This document shows, one piece after another, positions 7,464 to 14,961 of a stretch of 64,000 nt of DNA. This DNA is from Chitinophaga rupis. GTDB lineage: Bacteria; Bacteroidota; Bacteroidia; Chitinophagales; Chitinophagaceae. Numbering within the stretch: position 1 is the first letter of the stretch; each line of letters begins with the position of its first letter. A model generated the notes under the pieces. The model had not been told where the DNA came from. It worked only from the letters and a program-made list of their open reading frames with translations, and did no database searches. A program made the translations under genes and the position numbers. The DNA lies in assembly GCF_900109685.1 (NCBI RefSeq), contig NZ_FOBB01000009.1:248001-312000 (forward strand). The letters run 5' to 3'.

Positions 7464-9914
7464 TTACCGCGCTGTACGTATAATATCCGCAAATATCCCC
7501 GATGCCGTTACATCTGCGCCCGCACCGGCGCCTTTTACGATGAGCGGCTGCTGAGAGTAACGGTTGGTGGTATACAGCACAATATTATCCTTGCCTTCCA
7601 GCTGGTAGAACGGGTGGTCAGGGCCTATGGCCTGCAAGCCTACAGCGGCCTGCCCATTCTTGTAGCTGGCCACAAACTTCAGGCGTTTGCCTTCGGCATC
7701 GGCCTGCTGGCGCAGCGCCAGGAAATGGCCGGCATGCACATCCAGCTGCTCATAGAAGTCCGGTACAGAGGGCGCTTCCAGCGCTTCTACGGGTAAAAAG
7801 GAATGGTTGGTAATATCATCCAGCTCCATTACGGCGCCGCTTTCGCGGGCCAGTATCAGGATCTTGCGCATTACATCGGTACCACTCAGGTCTATACGCG
7901 GGTCCGGTTCTGTATAACCCTCATCCTGCGCAGCTTTTACCACTTCGCGGAAAGAGGCATCCTTCACAAAGTTATTGAACACAAAATTCAGGCTGCCGGA
8001 TAATACGGCTTCTATGCTGTTCACCTTATCGCCACTGCGTATCAGGTCGTTCAGAGTATTGATCACCGGCAGGCCTGCGCCTACATTGGTCTCAAACAGG
8101 AACGATGCATTGTATTGGCGGGCCAGCTCTTTCAGCTGTTTGTAATAGGCATAGTCTGATGCGCAGGCGATCTTATTACAGGTTACCACGGAAATGCCAT
8201 GCTGCAGGAACTCGCCGTACACGGCCGCCACATCGCCGCTGGCGGTATTATCAACAAATACACTGTTCCGCAGGTTCAGCGATTTTATTTTTTGTACAAA
8301 GGTCCATATATCGGTGGCTTCGCCCTGCTCATTCAGCAGCTCGCGCCATTTTTGAATATTAATGGCTTCATGCCCGAACAACATTTTTTTACTGTTGGCA
8401 ATACCGGCTACTCTTATTTGCAGGCCCAGCTCTTTTTGCAGGTAGGCATGCTGCTGATCCAGCTGTTCCAGCAGCTTACCGCCTACGTTGCCTACGCCGG
8501 CTATGAATACGTTCACCTGTTTCAGCGGGGTTTCAAAAAAGGCTTCATGAATTACGTTCAGCGCTTTTTTAATATCCGGGCGGTTTATAACGGCAGAAAT
8601 ATTTTTTTCCGTGGAGCCCTGTGCTATGGCCCGCACATTCACCCCATTACGGCCTAAAGCGCCAAACAGCTTGCCGCTGGTGCCGTGGTGGTTCTTCATT
8701 TTATCGCCTACTACGGCTACTATGCAAAGGTCCCTTTCCACAATAAGCGGCTCTATCTGCTTTTCCTGGATCTCCTGTGCAAACTCACTGTCTACCGTGG
8801 TTTTGGCCTTCAGCATATCTGCTTCGTGTATGCCTACGGTTATAGAGTGTTCCGACGAGCTTTGGGTGATAAGGATCACGTTGATGCGTTCCTGTAACAG
8901 GGAATCAAACAGGCGGCGGGAGAAACCGGGTATGCCGATCATGCCGCTGCCTTCCAGGGTGAGTAATGCAATGTTCTGGATGCCGGAAATGCCGGTTACA
9001 GGATAGCTACGGTTATGGCCGTCGTGCACATGAATAAGGGTGCCATGATCTTCCGGTGCAAAGGTATTTTTGATCCAGATGGGAATGCGTTTGGTCATTA
9101 CCGGCTGTATGGTAGGGGGGTAAATAACCTTGGCCCCAAAGTGCGACAGCTCCATGGCTTCCTCGTAGCTGATATGCGGAATGGGAATGGCCTGTGATAC
9201 CAGGCGGGGATCGGCGGTCATCATACCGCTAACATCCGTCCATATATCCAGCACCTTGGCATTTACGGCTGCAGCTACAATAGCGGCGGTATAGTCGGAG
9301 CCGCCGCGGCCCAGGGTAGTGGTTTCCCCATCAGAACTGGCGGCTACAAAACCGGGTATCACTACATAATCGGCCTTTTCTTCCTGGAAGTATTCTGCGA
9401 TCTGGTGGTTGGTAGCCAGGAAATTTACCCGGGCGCTGCCAAAGAATGCGTCGGTAACAATCAGCTCCCGGCTGTCTTTCCATACAGCGGTGGCGCCCAG
9501 CTGTTTCAGCTTTTCGGCAAGCATATACGAAGATACCAGCTCGCCAAAGCTCATAATTTTATCGAGGGAGCGTTTGCTCAGCTCTTCTACCTGGAAAATA
9601 CCATCACACAGGGTTTCCAGCACATTCAGCTTTTTCTTCACCTGGCTAATCAGGCTGCTTTGCGCGGTAATGGGAAACAGGGTACGGATGGTATCCAGGT
9701 GTAAGGTTTCAATTTCCTGTAACACGGTTTTGTATTGCTCCTGGCCTTTGGCGGCCAGCTGTCCGCAGCGGATCAGCTTATCTGTAATGCCGCCCATGGC
9801 AGAGGCTACGATGGCAAAGCGGCCCTGGGGTTTCTGGTGTAGGATAATGTTACAAACCTGCTCTATGGCCCTGGTACTACCCATGGATGTACCGCCGAAT
9901 TTTAATACCTGCAT
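7464..9914 (-). CDS. thrA: bifunctional aspartokinase / homoserine dehydrogenase
   Basis: Catalyses the first and third steps from aspartate to threonine: aspartate phosphorylation and NAD(P)H reduction of aspartate semialdehyde to homoserine. 816 residues, the length of E. coli ThrA. The kinase domain (about 1-300) shows KFGGTSMGS at the N-terminus and TLGRGGSDYTAA at 200-211; tandem ACT domains (about 310-455) include SSSEHSITVGI and GVNVRAIAQGSTEKNISAV and should bind threonine for feedback inhibition. The dehydrogenase domain starts at about 467 with the nucleotide-binding VNVFIAGVGNVGGKLLEQL and ends with GAGADVTASGIFADIIR. It is the first gene of the operon, 28 bases after the attenuator T-run. 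A second, monofunctional aspartokinase is at 60426-61724. Confidence 0.97.
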   Translation of the reverse strand: MQVLKFGGTSMGSTRAIEQVCNIILHQKPQGRFAIVASAMGGITDKLIRCGQLAAKGQEQYKTVLQEIETLHLDTIRTLFPITAQSSLISQVKKKLNVLETLCDGIFQVEELSKRSLDKIMSFGELVSSYMLAEKLKQLGATAVWKDSRELIVTDAFFGSARVNFLATNHQIAEYFQEEKADYVVIPGFVAASSDGETTTLGRGGSDYTAAIVAAAVNAKVLDIWTDVSGMMTADPRLVSQAIPIPHISYEEAMELSHFGAKVIYPPTIQPVMTKRIPIWIKNTFAPEDHGTLIHVHDGHNRSYPVTGISGIQNIALLTLEGSGMIGIPGFSRRLFDSLLQERINVILITQSSSEHSITVGIHEADMLKAKTTVDSEFAQEIQEKQIEPLIVERDLCIVAVVGDKMKNHHGTSGKLFGALGRNGVNVRAIAQGSTEKNISAVINRPDIKKALNVIHEAFFETPLKQVNVFIAGVGNVGGKLLEQLDQQHAYLQKELGLQIRVAGIANSKKMLFGHEAINIQKWRELLNEQGEATDIWTFVQKIKSLNLRNSVFVDNTASGDVAAVYGEFLQHGISVVTCNKIACASDYAYYKQLKELARQYNASFLFETNVGAGLPVINTLNDLIRSGDKVNSIEAVLSGSLNFVFNNFVKDASFREVVKAAQDEGYTEPDPRIDLSGTDVMRKILILARESGAVMELDDITNHSFLPVEALEAPSVPDFYEQLDVHAGHFLALRQQADAEGKRLKFVASYKNGQAAVGLQAIGPDHPFYQLEGKDNIVLYTTNRYSQQPLIVKGAGAGADVTASGIFADIIRTAR

Positions 9915-9941
9915 GTGAAACTTAAATTAGTGAATGCGTAG

Positions 9942-9975
9942 AAAAAGTGTGGTTCCCTTTCGCGGGACCTACCAC
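9942..9975 (-). terminator. thr attenuator terminator stem
   Basis: On the minus strand, GTGGTAGGTCCC (9975 down to 9964) pairs with GGGAACCAC (9957 to 9949) through TCCC/GGGA and GTGGT/ACCAC with a three-base bulge; the loop is GCGAAA and five Ts follow (9946-9942). It sits between the leader peptide stop and the thrA start, as expected for an attenuator. Confidence 0.75.
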
Positions 9976-9985
9976 CGGAGTGGTC
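9966..9985 (-). promoter_or_regulatory. thr antiterminator candidate
   Basis: The sequence GACCAC, then TCCG, then GTGGTAGGTC can fold into a stem that uses the 5' half of the terminator stem (9966-9975). The two folds are therefore mutually exclusive, which is the hallmark of attenuation. The leader peptide end also carries its own AACCCC/GGGGTT stem at 10006-10022. Confidence 0.6.
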
Positions 9986-10004
9986 GTGAGACGATATGTT
10001 TATA

Positions 10005-10109
10005 TTAACCCCGCACAGGGGTTGTAATGGTGGATGTTGTAATAGTGCTGATGCCAGCCCCGGAGAAGGAGCGTGCAGCGGTAGTGAAGTATGTGGATAT
10101 TGGTAGCAC
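10005..10109 (-). CDS. thrL: threonine operon leader peptide
   Basis: A 34-residue frame too short for normal ORF lists. Its last residues are ISTITTSTITTPVRG, with six Thr and three Ile codons close together, strikingly like E. coli ThrL. ThrA makes the precursor of both threonine and isoleucine, so these are the expected regulatory amino acids. The start is taken as GTG at 10109, since no ATG exists in frame; TTG at 10139 is an alternative. A-rich sequence (GAAAGTAAATTTTC) lies upstream. Ribosome stalling at the Thr/Ile codons when charged tRNA is scarce would favour the antiterminator fold and thrABC transcription. The peptide itself probably has no other role. Confidence 0.75.
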   Translation of the reverse strand: MLPISTYFTTAARSFSGAGISTITTSTITTPVRG

Positions 10110-10136
10110 TATTATAGAAAATTTACTTTCTGGTAA

Positions 10137-10167
10137 CAAAAGTCTTGGTTTTATGCTTAAAAAACAA
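10137..10167 (-). promoter_or_regulatory. thr operon promoter candidate
   Basis: On the minus strand TTG (10167-10165) is followed after 20 bases by GACTTTTG (10144-10137), one mismatch from the Bacteroidota -7 box TAnnTTTG. This would start the transcript about 20 bases before the leader GTG. A sigma70-like TTGACA (10179-10174) with GCATAA 17 bases later overlaps it. Confidence 0.4.
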
Positions 10168-10244
10168 CTCAATTGTCAAATTTTTGAAATAATTTAAATA
10201 AAATTGGGTTAATACGAATAAATACTAAATATAAGAGCTTTGCA

Positions 10245-10267
10245 CACATCTTTGTTGAGCAGATGTG
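10245..10267. promoter_or_regulatory. inverted repeat upstream of hmgA promoter
   Basis: CACATCT (10245-10251) and AGATGTG (10261-10267) form a perfect 7-bp inverted repeat with a 9-base spacer, about 28 bases upstream of the -33 box. It could be a regulator-binding site; no regulator gene is adjacent. Confidence 0.35.
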
Positions 10268-10294
10268 CAGCAGGTGCTGTTATACAGCAGCAGC

Positions 10295-10325
10295 TTTGCT
10301 GATTTAAACCAATAGGCTATATTTG
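10295..10325 (+). promoter_or_regulatory. hmgA promoter, TTTG-N19-TAnnTTTG
   Basis: TTTG at 10295-10298 and TATATTTG at 10318-10325, separated by 19 bases, match the Bacteroidota primary-sigma consensus exactly. Transcription would begin near 10331, so the mRNA leader contains the short reading frame at 10345-10440. Confidence 0.65.
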
Positions 10326-10344
10326 GATATATAAAGGTGCTATT

Positions 10345-10440
10345 ATGCCTTACTTCCGGAATTTCACGTATTATATAGACAAGCGCAGGTGGAAATACTA
10401 TTTCCTGCTGGCCACCCTGGCCATGGATTCGGTGAAATGA
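10345..10440 (+). CDS. aromatic-rich leader peptide upstream of hmgA
   Basis: A 31-residue frame starting MPYFRNFTYYIDKRRW and ending KYYFLLATLAMDSVK. It has five Tyr, four Phe and one Trp. It lies just after a consensus promoter and 87 bases before hmgA. The C-terminal YYFLLATLAMDS is repeated as YYFLMATLAMDS in the leader of hppD (13339-13404), the other tyrosine-breakdown gene here. The shared DNA is identical over 23 bases (10409-10431), while the preceding YYFL codons differ at four synonymous positions, which points to selection on the peptide. The identical part also contains TGGCCA-CCC-TGGCCA, a near-palindrome, so a DNA operator is an alternative reading. No known family is recognised. 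Confidence 0.7.
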   Translation: MPYFRNFTYYIDKRRWKYYFLLATLAMDSVK

Positions 10441-10450
10441 AACCAGCGGT

Positions 10451-10474
10451 AAGATGTATGACTTCGTACATCTT
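10451..10474 (+). promoter_or_regulatory. leader hairpin between small frame and hmgA
   Basis: A perfect 8-bp stem, AAGATGTA (10451-10458) and TACATCTT (10467-10474), with an 8-base loop, begins 11 bases after the leader-peptide stop codon. No T-run follows directly. It could be part of a conformational switch coupled to translation of the leader. Confidence 0.5.
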
Positions 10475-10527
10475 GTACCCGAGATCCTGCTTCTAACTTC
10501 CTGCTTCATTTTTCAAAAAAAACAACC

Positions 10528-11685
10528 ATGCCTCAATATCATCAGCTGGGACAGATCCCGCATAAACGTCATACTCAATTCCGTAAACCTGACGGTACTT
10601 TGTACTCAGAGCAGCTTTTTTCTACGGAAGGTTTTTCTTCCCATTATTCGCTGCTGTATCACTGTCACCCGCCTACGGAGATCATAAAGGTGGATGAGCC
10701 TTATTCCGCGGCGCCACGTATTGCGGAGGAAAAAATGCTGAAACACCGCAGCTTCCAGGGGTTTAACATTAAGCCTGTCCCCGATTTCCTGGCCAGCCGC
10801 AAGGCCGTGCTGGTGAACAGTGATTGCCAGATAGTGCTGGCTGCGCCGCAGCAAAGCATGCAGGATTATTTTTATAAAAATGCGGATGCGGATGAGCTGA
10901 TCTTTGTGCATGAAGGCTCCGGCATTTTGCATACCCAGTACGGGCAGCTGCCTTTCAGCTATGGCGATTACCTGGTGATACCGCGGGGCACCATTTACCA
11001 GGTGGCTTTTTCAGATGCCAATAACCGGCTGTTCATTGTAGAATCGTTTAGTCCTATCCGTTTTCCGAAACGGTATTTGAGCCAATATGGACAATTGATG
11101 GAGCATGCGCCGTTCTGCGAAAGGGACATCCGCCAGCCGCAGCACCTGCAAACCATTGACGAAGCAGGAGATTTCCTGATCCGTATTAAAAAGAAGGGGA
11201 TGATGTATCCTATTCACTATGCCCATCACCCCTTTGATGTGGTAGGCTGGGATGGCTGTGAATACCCGTTTGCCTTTTCTATTCATGATTTTGAACCTAT
11301 TACAGGACGCGTACACCAGCCGCCGCCGGTGCACCAGACCTTTGAGGGCAGCAACTTTGTGGTATGCTCTTTTTGCCCGCGCTTGTTTGATTATCACCCC
11401 CAGGCTATTCCTGCTCCTTACAACCATAGCAATATTGACAGTGACGAGCTGCTGTATTATGTGGATGGGGATTTTATGAGCCGCAAACATGTAACCCGCG
11501 GCATGATCACGCTGCACCCCGGTGGTATCCCACATGGGCCGCACCCCGGTGCCGTGGAAAAAAGTATTGGCGCAAAGGAAACAAAAGAGCTGGCCGTGAT
11601 GGTGGATACTTTCCATCCCTTACAGATCACGGAAGAAGCGCTGGCTATTGAAGATAAGCAGTATGTGATGAGCTGGTCGGAGTAG
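10528..11685 (+). CDS. hmgA: homogentisate 1,2-dioxygenase
   Basis: Cleaves the ring of homogentisate to maleylacetoacetate with O2 and Fe(II) in tyrosine and phenylalanine catabolism; cytoplasmic cupin-fold enzyme. The 385 residues are shorter than the approximately 440 of the human enzyme but usual for Bacteroidota. Recognisable segments are GYLVIPRG-like YGDYLVIPRGTIYQV, VVGWDGCEYPFAFSIHDFEPITGRVHQPPPVHQTFEG, and the metal site with NHSNIDSDELLYYVDG (His and Glu ligands) and LHPGGIPHGPHPG (His ligand). A promoter, a leader peptide and a hairpin lie upstream. hppD, the preceding pathway step, is 1.9 kb downstream. No fumarylacetoacetase is in this window. Confidence 0.96.
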   Translation: MPQYHQLGQIPHKRHTQFRKPDGTLYSEQLFSTEGFSSHYSLLYHCHPPTEIIKVDEPYSAAPRIAEEKMLKHRSFQGFNIKPVPDFLASRKAVLVNSDCQIVLAAPQQSMQDYFYKNADADELIFVHEGSGILHTQYGQLPFSYGDYLVIPRGTIYQVAFSDANNRLFIVESFSPIRFPKRYLSQYGQLMEHAPFCERDIRQPQHLQTIDEAGDFLIRIKKKGMMYPIHYAHHPFDVVGWDGCEYPFAFSIHDFEPITGRVHQPPPVHQTFEGSNFVVCSFCPRLFDYHPQAIPAPYNHSNIDSDELLYYVDGDFMSRKHVTRGMITLHPGGIPHGPHPGAVEKSIGAKETKELAVMVDTFHPLQITEEALAIEDKQYVMSWSE

Positions 11686-11751
11686 GGGTTACTATCCAAT
11701 AAAATAGGTACAGGCGCCCAAAAAAATAGCTGCCCCGCTGGTGATTTATTT

Positions 11752-11759
11752 TATCTTTG
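11752..11759 (+). promoter_or_regulatory. promoter -7 box for aldo/keto reductase
   Basis: TATCTTTG matches the TAnnTTTG consensus and lies 23 bases before the ATG. I do not see a good -33 TTTG at 19-21 bases upstream, so the call is moderate. Confidence 0.4.
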
Positions 11760-11782
11760 ATACCCTCTAAATCAATCATCAT

Positions 11783-12775
11783 ATGGAATACAGGCAACTA
11801 GGAGAGAGTAATTTAAAAGTGTCTGCCATTACCTTTGGCGCATGGGCTATTGGCGGCTGGATGTGGGGTGGCGCAGAGCGTAAGGATGCGCTGGAAGCGA
11901 TCCGGGTATCTATTGATCACGGGGTAACCTCCATAGATACGGCGCCTATTTACGGGCAGGGATTGAGTGAAGAGATCGTAGGTGAAGCCATTAAAGGCCA
12001 AAAGCGTGATCAGCTGCAGATCCTGACCAAGTTCGGTATGCGCTGGGACCTGGACAAAGGAACGCTGGCTTTTAAAAGCAAGGATAACAGTGGTAAGGAC
12101 ATTGACATTTACAAATATGCCGGCAAGGAAAGCGTGATCCAGGAATGTGAGGACAGCCTGAAGCGCTTAGGCACCGATTATATTGACCTGCTGCAAATTC
12201 ACTGGGCAGATGTTACTACGCCCATTGAAGAAACCTATGAAGCAGTATTACGCCTGAAAGAGCAGGGTAAGATCCGCGAAGCAGGCGTTTGTAACTATAA
12301 TGTTGAACAAACTAAAGCGGCCAATAGCGTGGTAAAGCTGGCCTCTAACCAGGTGCCTTTCAGCATGGTGGAAAGAGGCATTGAAAAAGAGCTGGTGCCT
12401 TATTGTATAGAGAACAAGATCGGCATACTGGCTTACAGCCCACTGCAGAGAGGCATTCTTACTGGTAAAATAAAACCGGGGCACTCTTTTAATGAAGGAG
12501 ATACCCGTGAAGGCAACCGCTTTTATCAGCCGGAAAATATTACCCGCATTAATGCTTTCCTGGATGAGCTGCGGCCTATGGCAGAAAGCAAAAGTGCTAC
12601 GGTGGCACAATTAGTGATCCGCTGGACCATTGAAAGGCCGGGCATTACAGTAGCGCTGGTAGGTGCGCGTGATGCGAACCAGGCCATACAGAATGCGAAA
12701 GCAATTAATGTGAAGCTGAGCGCTGAGGAGATAGATTATATTAATGAGCGGTTGTATAAGCTGCAGCTGGTGTAG
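11783..12775 (+). CDS. aldo/keto reductase
   Basis: A 330-residue NADPH-dependent oxidoreductase of the AKR superfamily, a cytoplasmic TIM barrel. The catalytic tetrad is Asp52, Tyr57, Lys83 and His140, in SIDTAPIYGQG, ILTKFG and LLQIHWAD. The C-terminal coenzyme-binding motif is IRWTIERPGITVALVGARDANQ. It resembles AKR11/AKR12-type general stress reductases (YhdN/IolS-like), but the substrate cannot be deduced. It has its own promoter box and a strong terminator, so it is probably a single-gene unit and not co-regulated with hmgA/hppD. Confidence 0.92.
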   Translation: MEYRQLGESNLKVSAITFGAWAIGGWMWGGAERKDALEAIRVSIDHGVTSIDTAPIYGQGLSEEIVGEAIKGQKRDQLQILTKFGMRWDLDKGTLAFKSKDNSGKDIDIYKYAGKESVIQECEDSLKRLGTDYIDLLQIHWADVTTPIEETYEAVLRLKEQGKIREAGVCNYNVEQTKAANSVVKLASNQVPFSMVERGIEKELVPYCIENKIGILAYSPLQRGILTGKIKPGHSFNEGDTREGNRFYQPENITRINAFLDELRPMAESKSATVAQLVIRWTIERPGITVALVGARDANQAIQNAKAINVKLSAEEIDYINERLYKLQLV

Positions 12776-12793
12776 GAGGGAAAAAGGGATTGA

Positions 12794-12828
12794 GCGCCCG
12801 GGGAGTGATGAACTTTCCGGGCGTTTTT
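12794..12828 (+). terminator. terminator after aldo/keto reductase
   Basis: CGCCCGG (12795-12801) pairs with CCGGGCG (12817-12823) and is followed immediately by TTTTTG, a textbook intrinsic terminator. Confidence 0.9.
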
Positions 12829-12856
12829 GTGTTATAGGATCAATTTTATAAATCAT

Positions 12857-12864
12857 TATATTTG
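12857..12864 (+). promoter_or_regulatory. promoter -7 box very close to start codon
   Basis: TATATTTG is an exact TAnnTTTG box ending only five bases before the ATG at 12870. If used, transcription would begin at or next to the start codon, giving a leaderless or nearly leaderless mRNA. No -33 TTTG stands at the normal distance. Confidence 0.4.
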
Positions 12865-12869
12865 TAATT

Positions 12870-13289
12870 ATGGGATTAGTTTACGCAGATATAGAATTAA
12901 TCAACGGTGGAGACCTGGAATTAGCTCGTCGTGGTTATATGGACAAGGACGAGGTGAAACGCATGTGGATCAGTGCTCTGGTGGATACGGGTTCTTATAT
13001 GCTGGCCATTAATGAAAATATACAGGAGCAGTTACAATTGCCGGTTGTAGAAAAAAGAAAAGCGCAGTTAGCTAACGGCCATATTGTTGAGTATGATGTA
13101 GTGGCTCCTGTAGAGATCCGTTTTAAGAACCGGCAAACCACCTGCAGGGCAATGGTATTACCCGGTGATTCAGAGCCTCTGCTTGGTGCTATTCCGCTGG
13201 AGGACATGGATGTACTGATACACCCGCAACGGCAGGAACTGATCGTGAACCCCGACCATCCTTATTTTGCCCAAATGAAAATGAAATAA
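12870..13289 (+). CDS. retropepsin-like aspartic protease family protein
   Basis: 139 residues. The motif ALVDTGSYMLAI (DTG with surrounding hydrophobics) at about residues 36-47 and LLGAIPLEDMDVLI near residue 104 match the clan AA, retropepsin-like fold found in bacterial single-domain proteins; active members work as dimers. There is no signal peptide, so it is cytoplasmic. Similar stand-alone proteins are common in bacteria and often sit near toxin-antitoxin or hypothetical genes; the substrate is unknown. It sits between a strong terminator and the hppD leader. Whether it is catalytically active is inference from the intact DTG. Confidence 0.8.
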   Translation: MGLVYADIELINGGDLELARRGYMDKDEVKRMWISALVDTGSYMLAINENIQEQLQLPVVEKRKAQLANGHIVEYDVVAPVEIRFKNRQTTCRAMVLPGDSEPLLGAIPLEDMDVLIHPQRQELIVNPDHPYFAQMKMK

Positions 13290-13314
13290 TCCCCTTAGTT
13301 CCCAAATACTTTCG

Positions 13315-13322
13315 TATACTTG
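13315..13322 (+). promoter_or_regulatory. weak promoter box for hppD leader
   Basis: TATACTTG differs from TAnnTTTG at one position and lies 17 bases before the ATG of the short leader frame; TACTTTCG at 13307-13314 is an overlapping alternative. No clear -33 box. Confidence 0.3.
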
Positions 13323-13338
13323 CAGTAGCAACAATCTC

Positions 13339-13404
13339 ATGCACAACCTGCATACATACTACTTTTTAATGGCCACCCTGGCCATGGATTCGTTAACGGC
13401 TTAA
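13339..13404 (+). CDS. leader peptide upstream of hppD, paralogue of hmgA leader
   Basis: A 21-residue frame, MHNLHTYYFLMATLAMDSLT plus a final Ala. From YYFL to MDS it matches the hmgA leader with one substitution (Leu to Met). The 23 bases at 13370-13392 are identical to 10409-10431. The N-terminal parts are unrelated in length and sequence, so the conserved region is confined to the last 12-14 residues, as in peptides that act on the ribosome from the exit tunnel. A short stem CGGCT/AGCCG (13397-13410) overlaps the stop codon, and GGCAG/CTGCC follows. hppD begins 156 bases later. Confidence 0.7.
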   Translation: MHNLHTYYFLMATLAMDSLTA

Positions 13405-13560
13405 TAGCCGGCAGCAGCTGCCTTTGGGTAGTATTTCCCTTATCATTTATTTTTTTCTGAGCTATTACTCCAACGGTATTGCATGCCTGCAGGCGTTTTC
13501 ATACACCCGCATTCATAAACCAATCATCATACACCAAAACTTTTTAAAATCCGCTCATAT

Positions 13561-14688
13561 ATGCATACAGCTACTGCACCTGTGGTAAATAACAATACAC
13601 AGGATTTTTTACCGCTGAACGGTACCGACTATGTTGAATTCTATGTAGGTAATGCCAAACAGGCCGCTCACTTTTATAAAACTGCTTTTGGCTTTCAGTC
13701 AGTGGCCTATGCCGGCCCTGAAACCGGTATGCGCGACCGTTGTTCCTATGTGCTGGTACAGAACAAGCTGCGTTTTGTGCTTACCACACCATTGAAACCC
13801 GGCAATGAAATATCCAGCCATATAGAAAAGCATGGCGACGGTGTTAAAGTGCTGGCCCTGTGGGTAGATGATGCCCGGGCTGCCTTTGAAGAAACCGTGA
13901 AAAGAGGCGCCAAACCCTTTATGCAGCCTACTGTTGAGAAAGATGAACACGGGGAGGTGGTGCGCAGCGGCATTCATACCTACGGCGATACGGTGCACAT
14001 TTTTGTAGAGCGCAAAAACTACAAAGGCCTGTTCCTGCCCGGTTATAAGGAATGGAAAACCGTGTATAACCCCACTGATACCGGTTTACAGTATGTAGAT
14101 CATTGCGTGGGCAATGTAGGCTGGAACGAGATGAACACCTGGGTAAGCTTTTATGGCAATACCATGGGCTTTCACAACCTGATCTCTTTTGACGATAAGG
14201 ATATTTCAACGGAATACTCAGCCCTCATGAGTAAGGTAATGAGCAATGGCAACGGCCGTGTGAAATTCCCTATCAATGAGCCGGCAGAAGGTAAAAAGAA
14301 ATCGCAGATAGAAGAATACCTGGATTTTTACGGCGGCCCCGGCGTACAGCACGTAGCTATTGCCACCAATGATATTATACATACCGTTGGCGAATTACAG
14401 CGCCGCGGTGTAGAGTTCCTGACCGTGCCCGGCTCTTATTATGATGAGCTGCTGGAAAGGGTAGGGCATATTGATGAAGATCTTGCACCGCTGCGGGAGC
14501 TGGGCATCCTGGTTGACCGGGATGAAGAAGGTTACCTGCTGCAGATCTTCACTAAACCCATCCAGGACCGCCCAACGGTATTTTTTGAGATCATACAGCG
14601 TAAGGGCGCCAAATCCTTTGGGAAAGGCAACTTTAAAGCGCTTTTTGAATCCATAGAAAGAGAACAGGAGCGTAGAGGCAACCTCTGA
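13561..14688 (+). CDS. hppD: 4-hydroxyphenylpyruvate dioxygenase
   Basis: Converts 4-hydroxyphenylpyruvate (transaminated tyrosine) to homogentisate with O2 and Fe(II); it supplies the substrate of HmgA. 375 residues, two VOC-fold halves (about 20-155 and 175-345). The facial triad is His181 (YVDHCVGNV), His264 (GVQHVAIATND) and Glu343 (TVFFEIIQRKG). The C-terminal GAKSFGKGNFKALFESIEREQ is characteristic. The start MHTATAP is the first in-frame ATG. It carries a long leader with the conserved short frame and is followed by a hairpin, so it is likely transcribed as a single gene controlled in parallel with hmgA. Confidence 0.97.
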   Translation: MHTATAPVVNNNTQDFLPLNGTDYVEFYVGNAKQAAHFYKTAFGFQSVAYAGPETGMRDRCSYVLVQNKLRFVLTTPLKPGNEISSHIEKHGDGVKVLALWVDDARAAFEETVKRGAKPFMQPTVEKDEHGEVVRSGIHTYGDTVHIFVERKNYKGLFLPGYKEWKTVYNPTDTGLQYVDHCVGNVGWNEMNTWVSFYGNTMGFHNLISFDDKDISTEYSALMSKVMSNGNGRVKFPINEPAEGKKKSQIEEYLDFYGGPGVQHVAIATNDIIHTVGELQRRGVEFLTVPGSYYDELLERVGHIDEDLAPLRELGILVDRDEEGYLLQIFTKPIQDRPTVFFEIIQRKGAKSFGKGNFKALFESIEREQERRGNL

Positions 14689-14701
14689 TGAAATAGGATA
14701 G

Positions 14702-14724
14702 GGGCTGGCGGAAGGCCAGCCCTT
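14702..14724 (+). terminator. terminator after hppD
   Basis: GGGCTGG (14702-14708) pairs with CCAGCCC (14716-14722) around a 7-base loop; only a weak TTAATTA tract follows. The remaining bases up to 14961 hold no gene that I can see. Confidence 0.6.
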
Positions 14725-14961
14725 AATTATCAATGTTTTGGATCACAGCTCCGTGCATCCCGGATACCTGTTGTCAATCCAGGAGCGTACACGGCCCTCT
14801 GAAATGACCGGGCTTAACCCATCGTCTTTAGCTTACATCCAACCCCTCCTCTGCAGCAGCATTTTAACTTACCTTTAGCATCTCAGCACCCCCTTTACTT
14901 GCACATCCGCACATACCCTCGTAATTTTGACAATAATCCACAATGATAGCACGTTTGTTTT

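Noticed and set aside
10454..10687. Plus-strand frame starting just upstream of hmgA
   Set aside because: Starts inside the leader hairpin and overlaps hmgA in another frame; does not resemble a protein.
11011..11616. 201-codon minus-strand frame over hmgA
   Set aside because: Fully inside the hmgA coding region; shadow.
14725..14961. Gap after hppD inspected for a tRNA or small RNA
   Set aside because: No cloverleaf or strong stem found; left unannotated.
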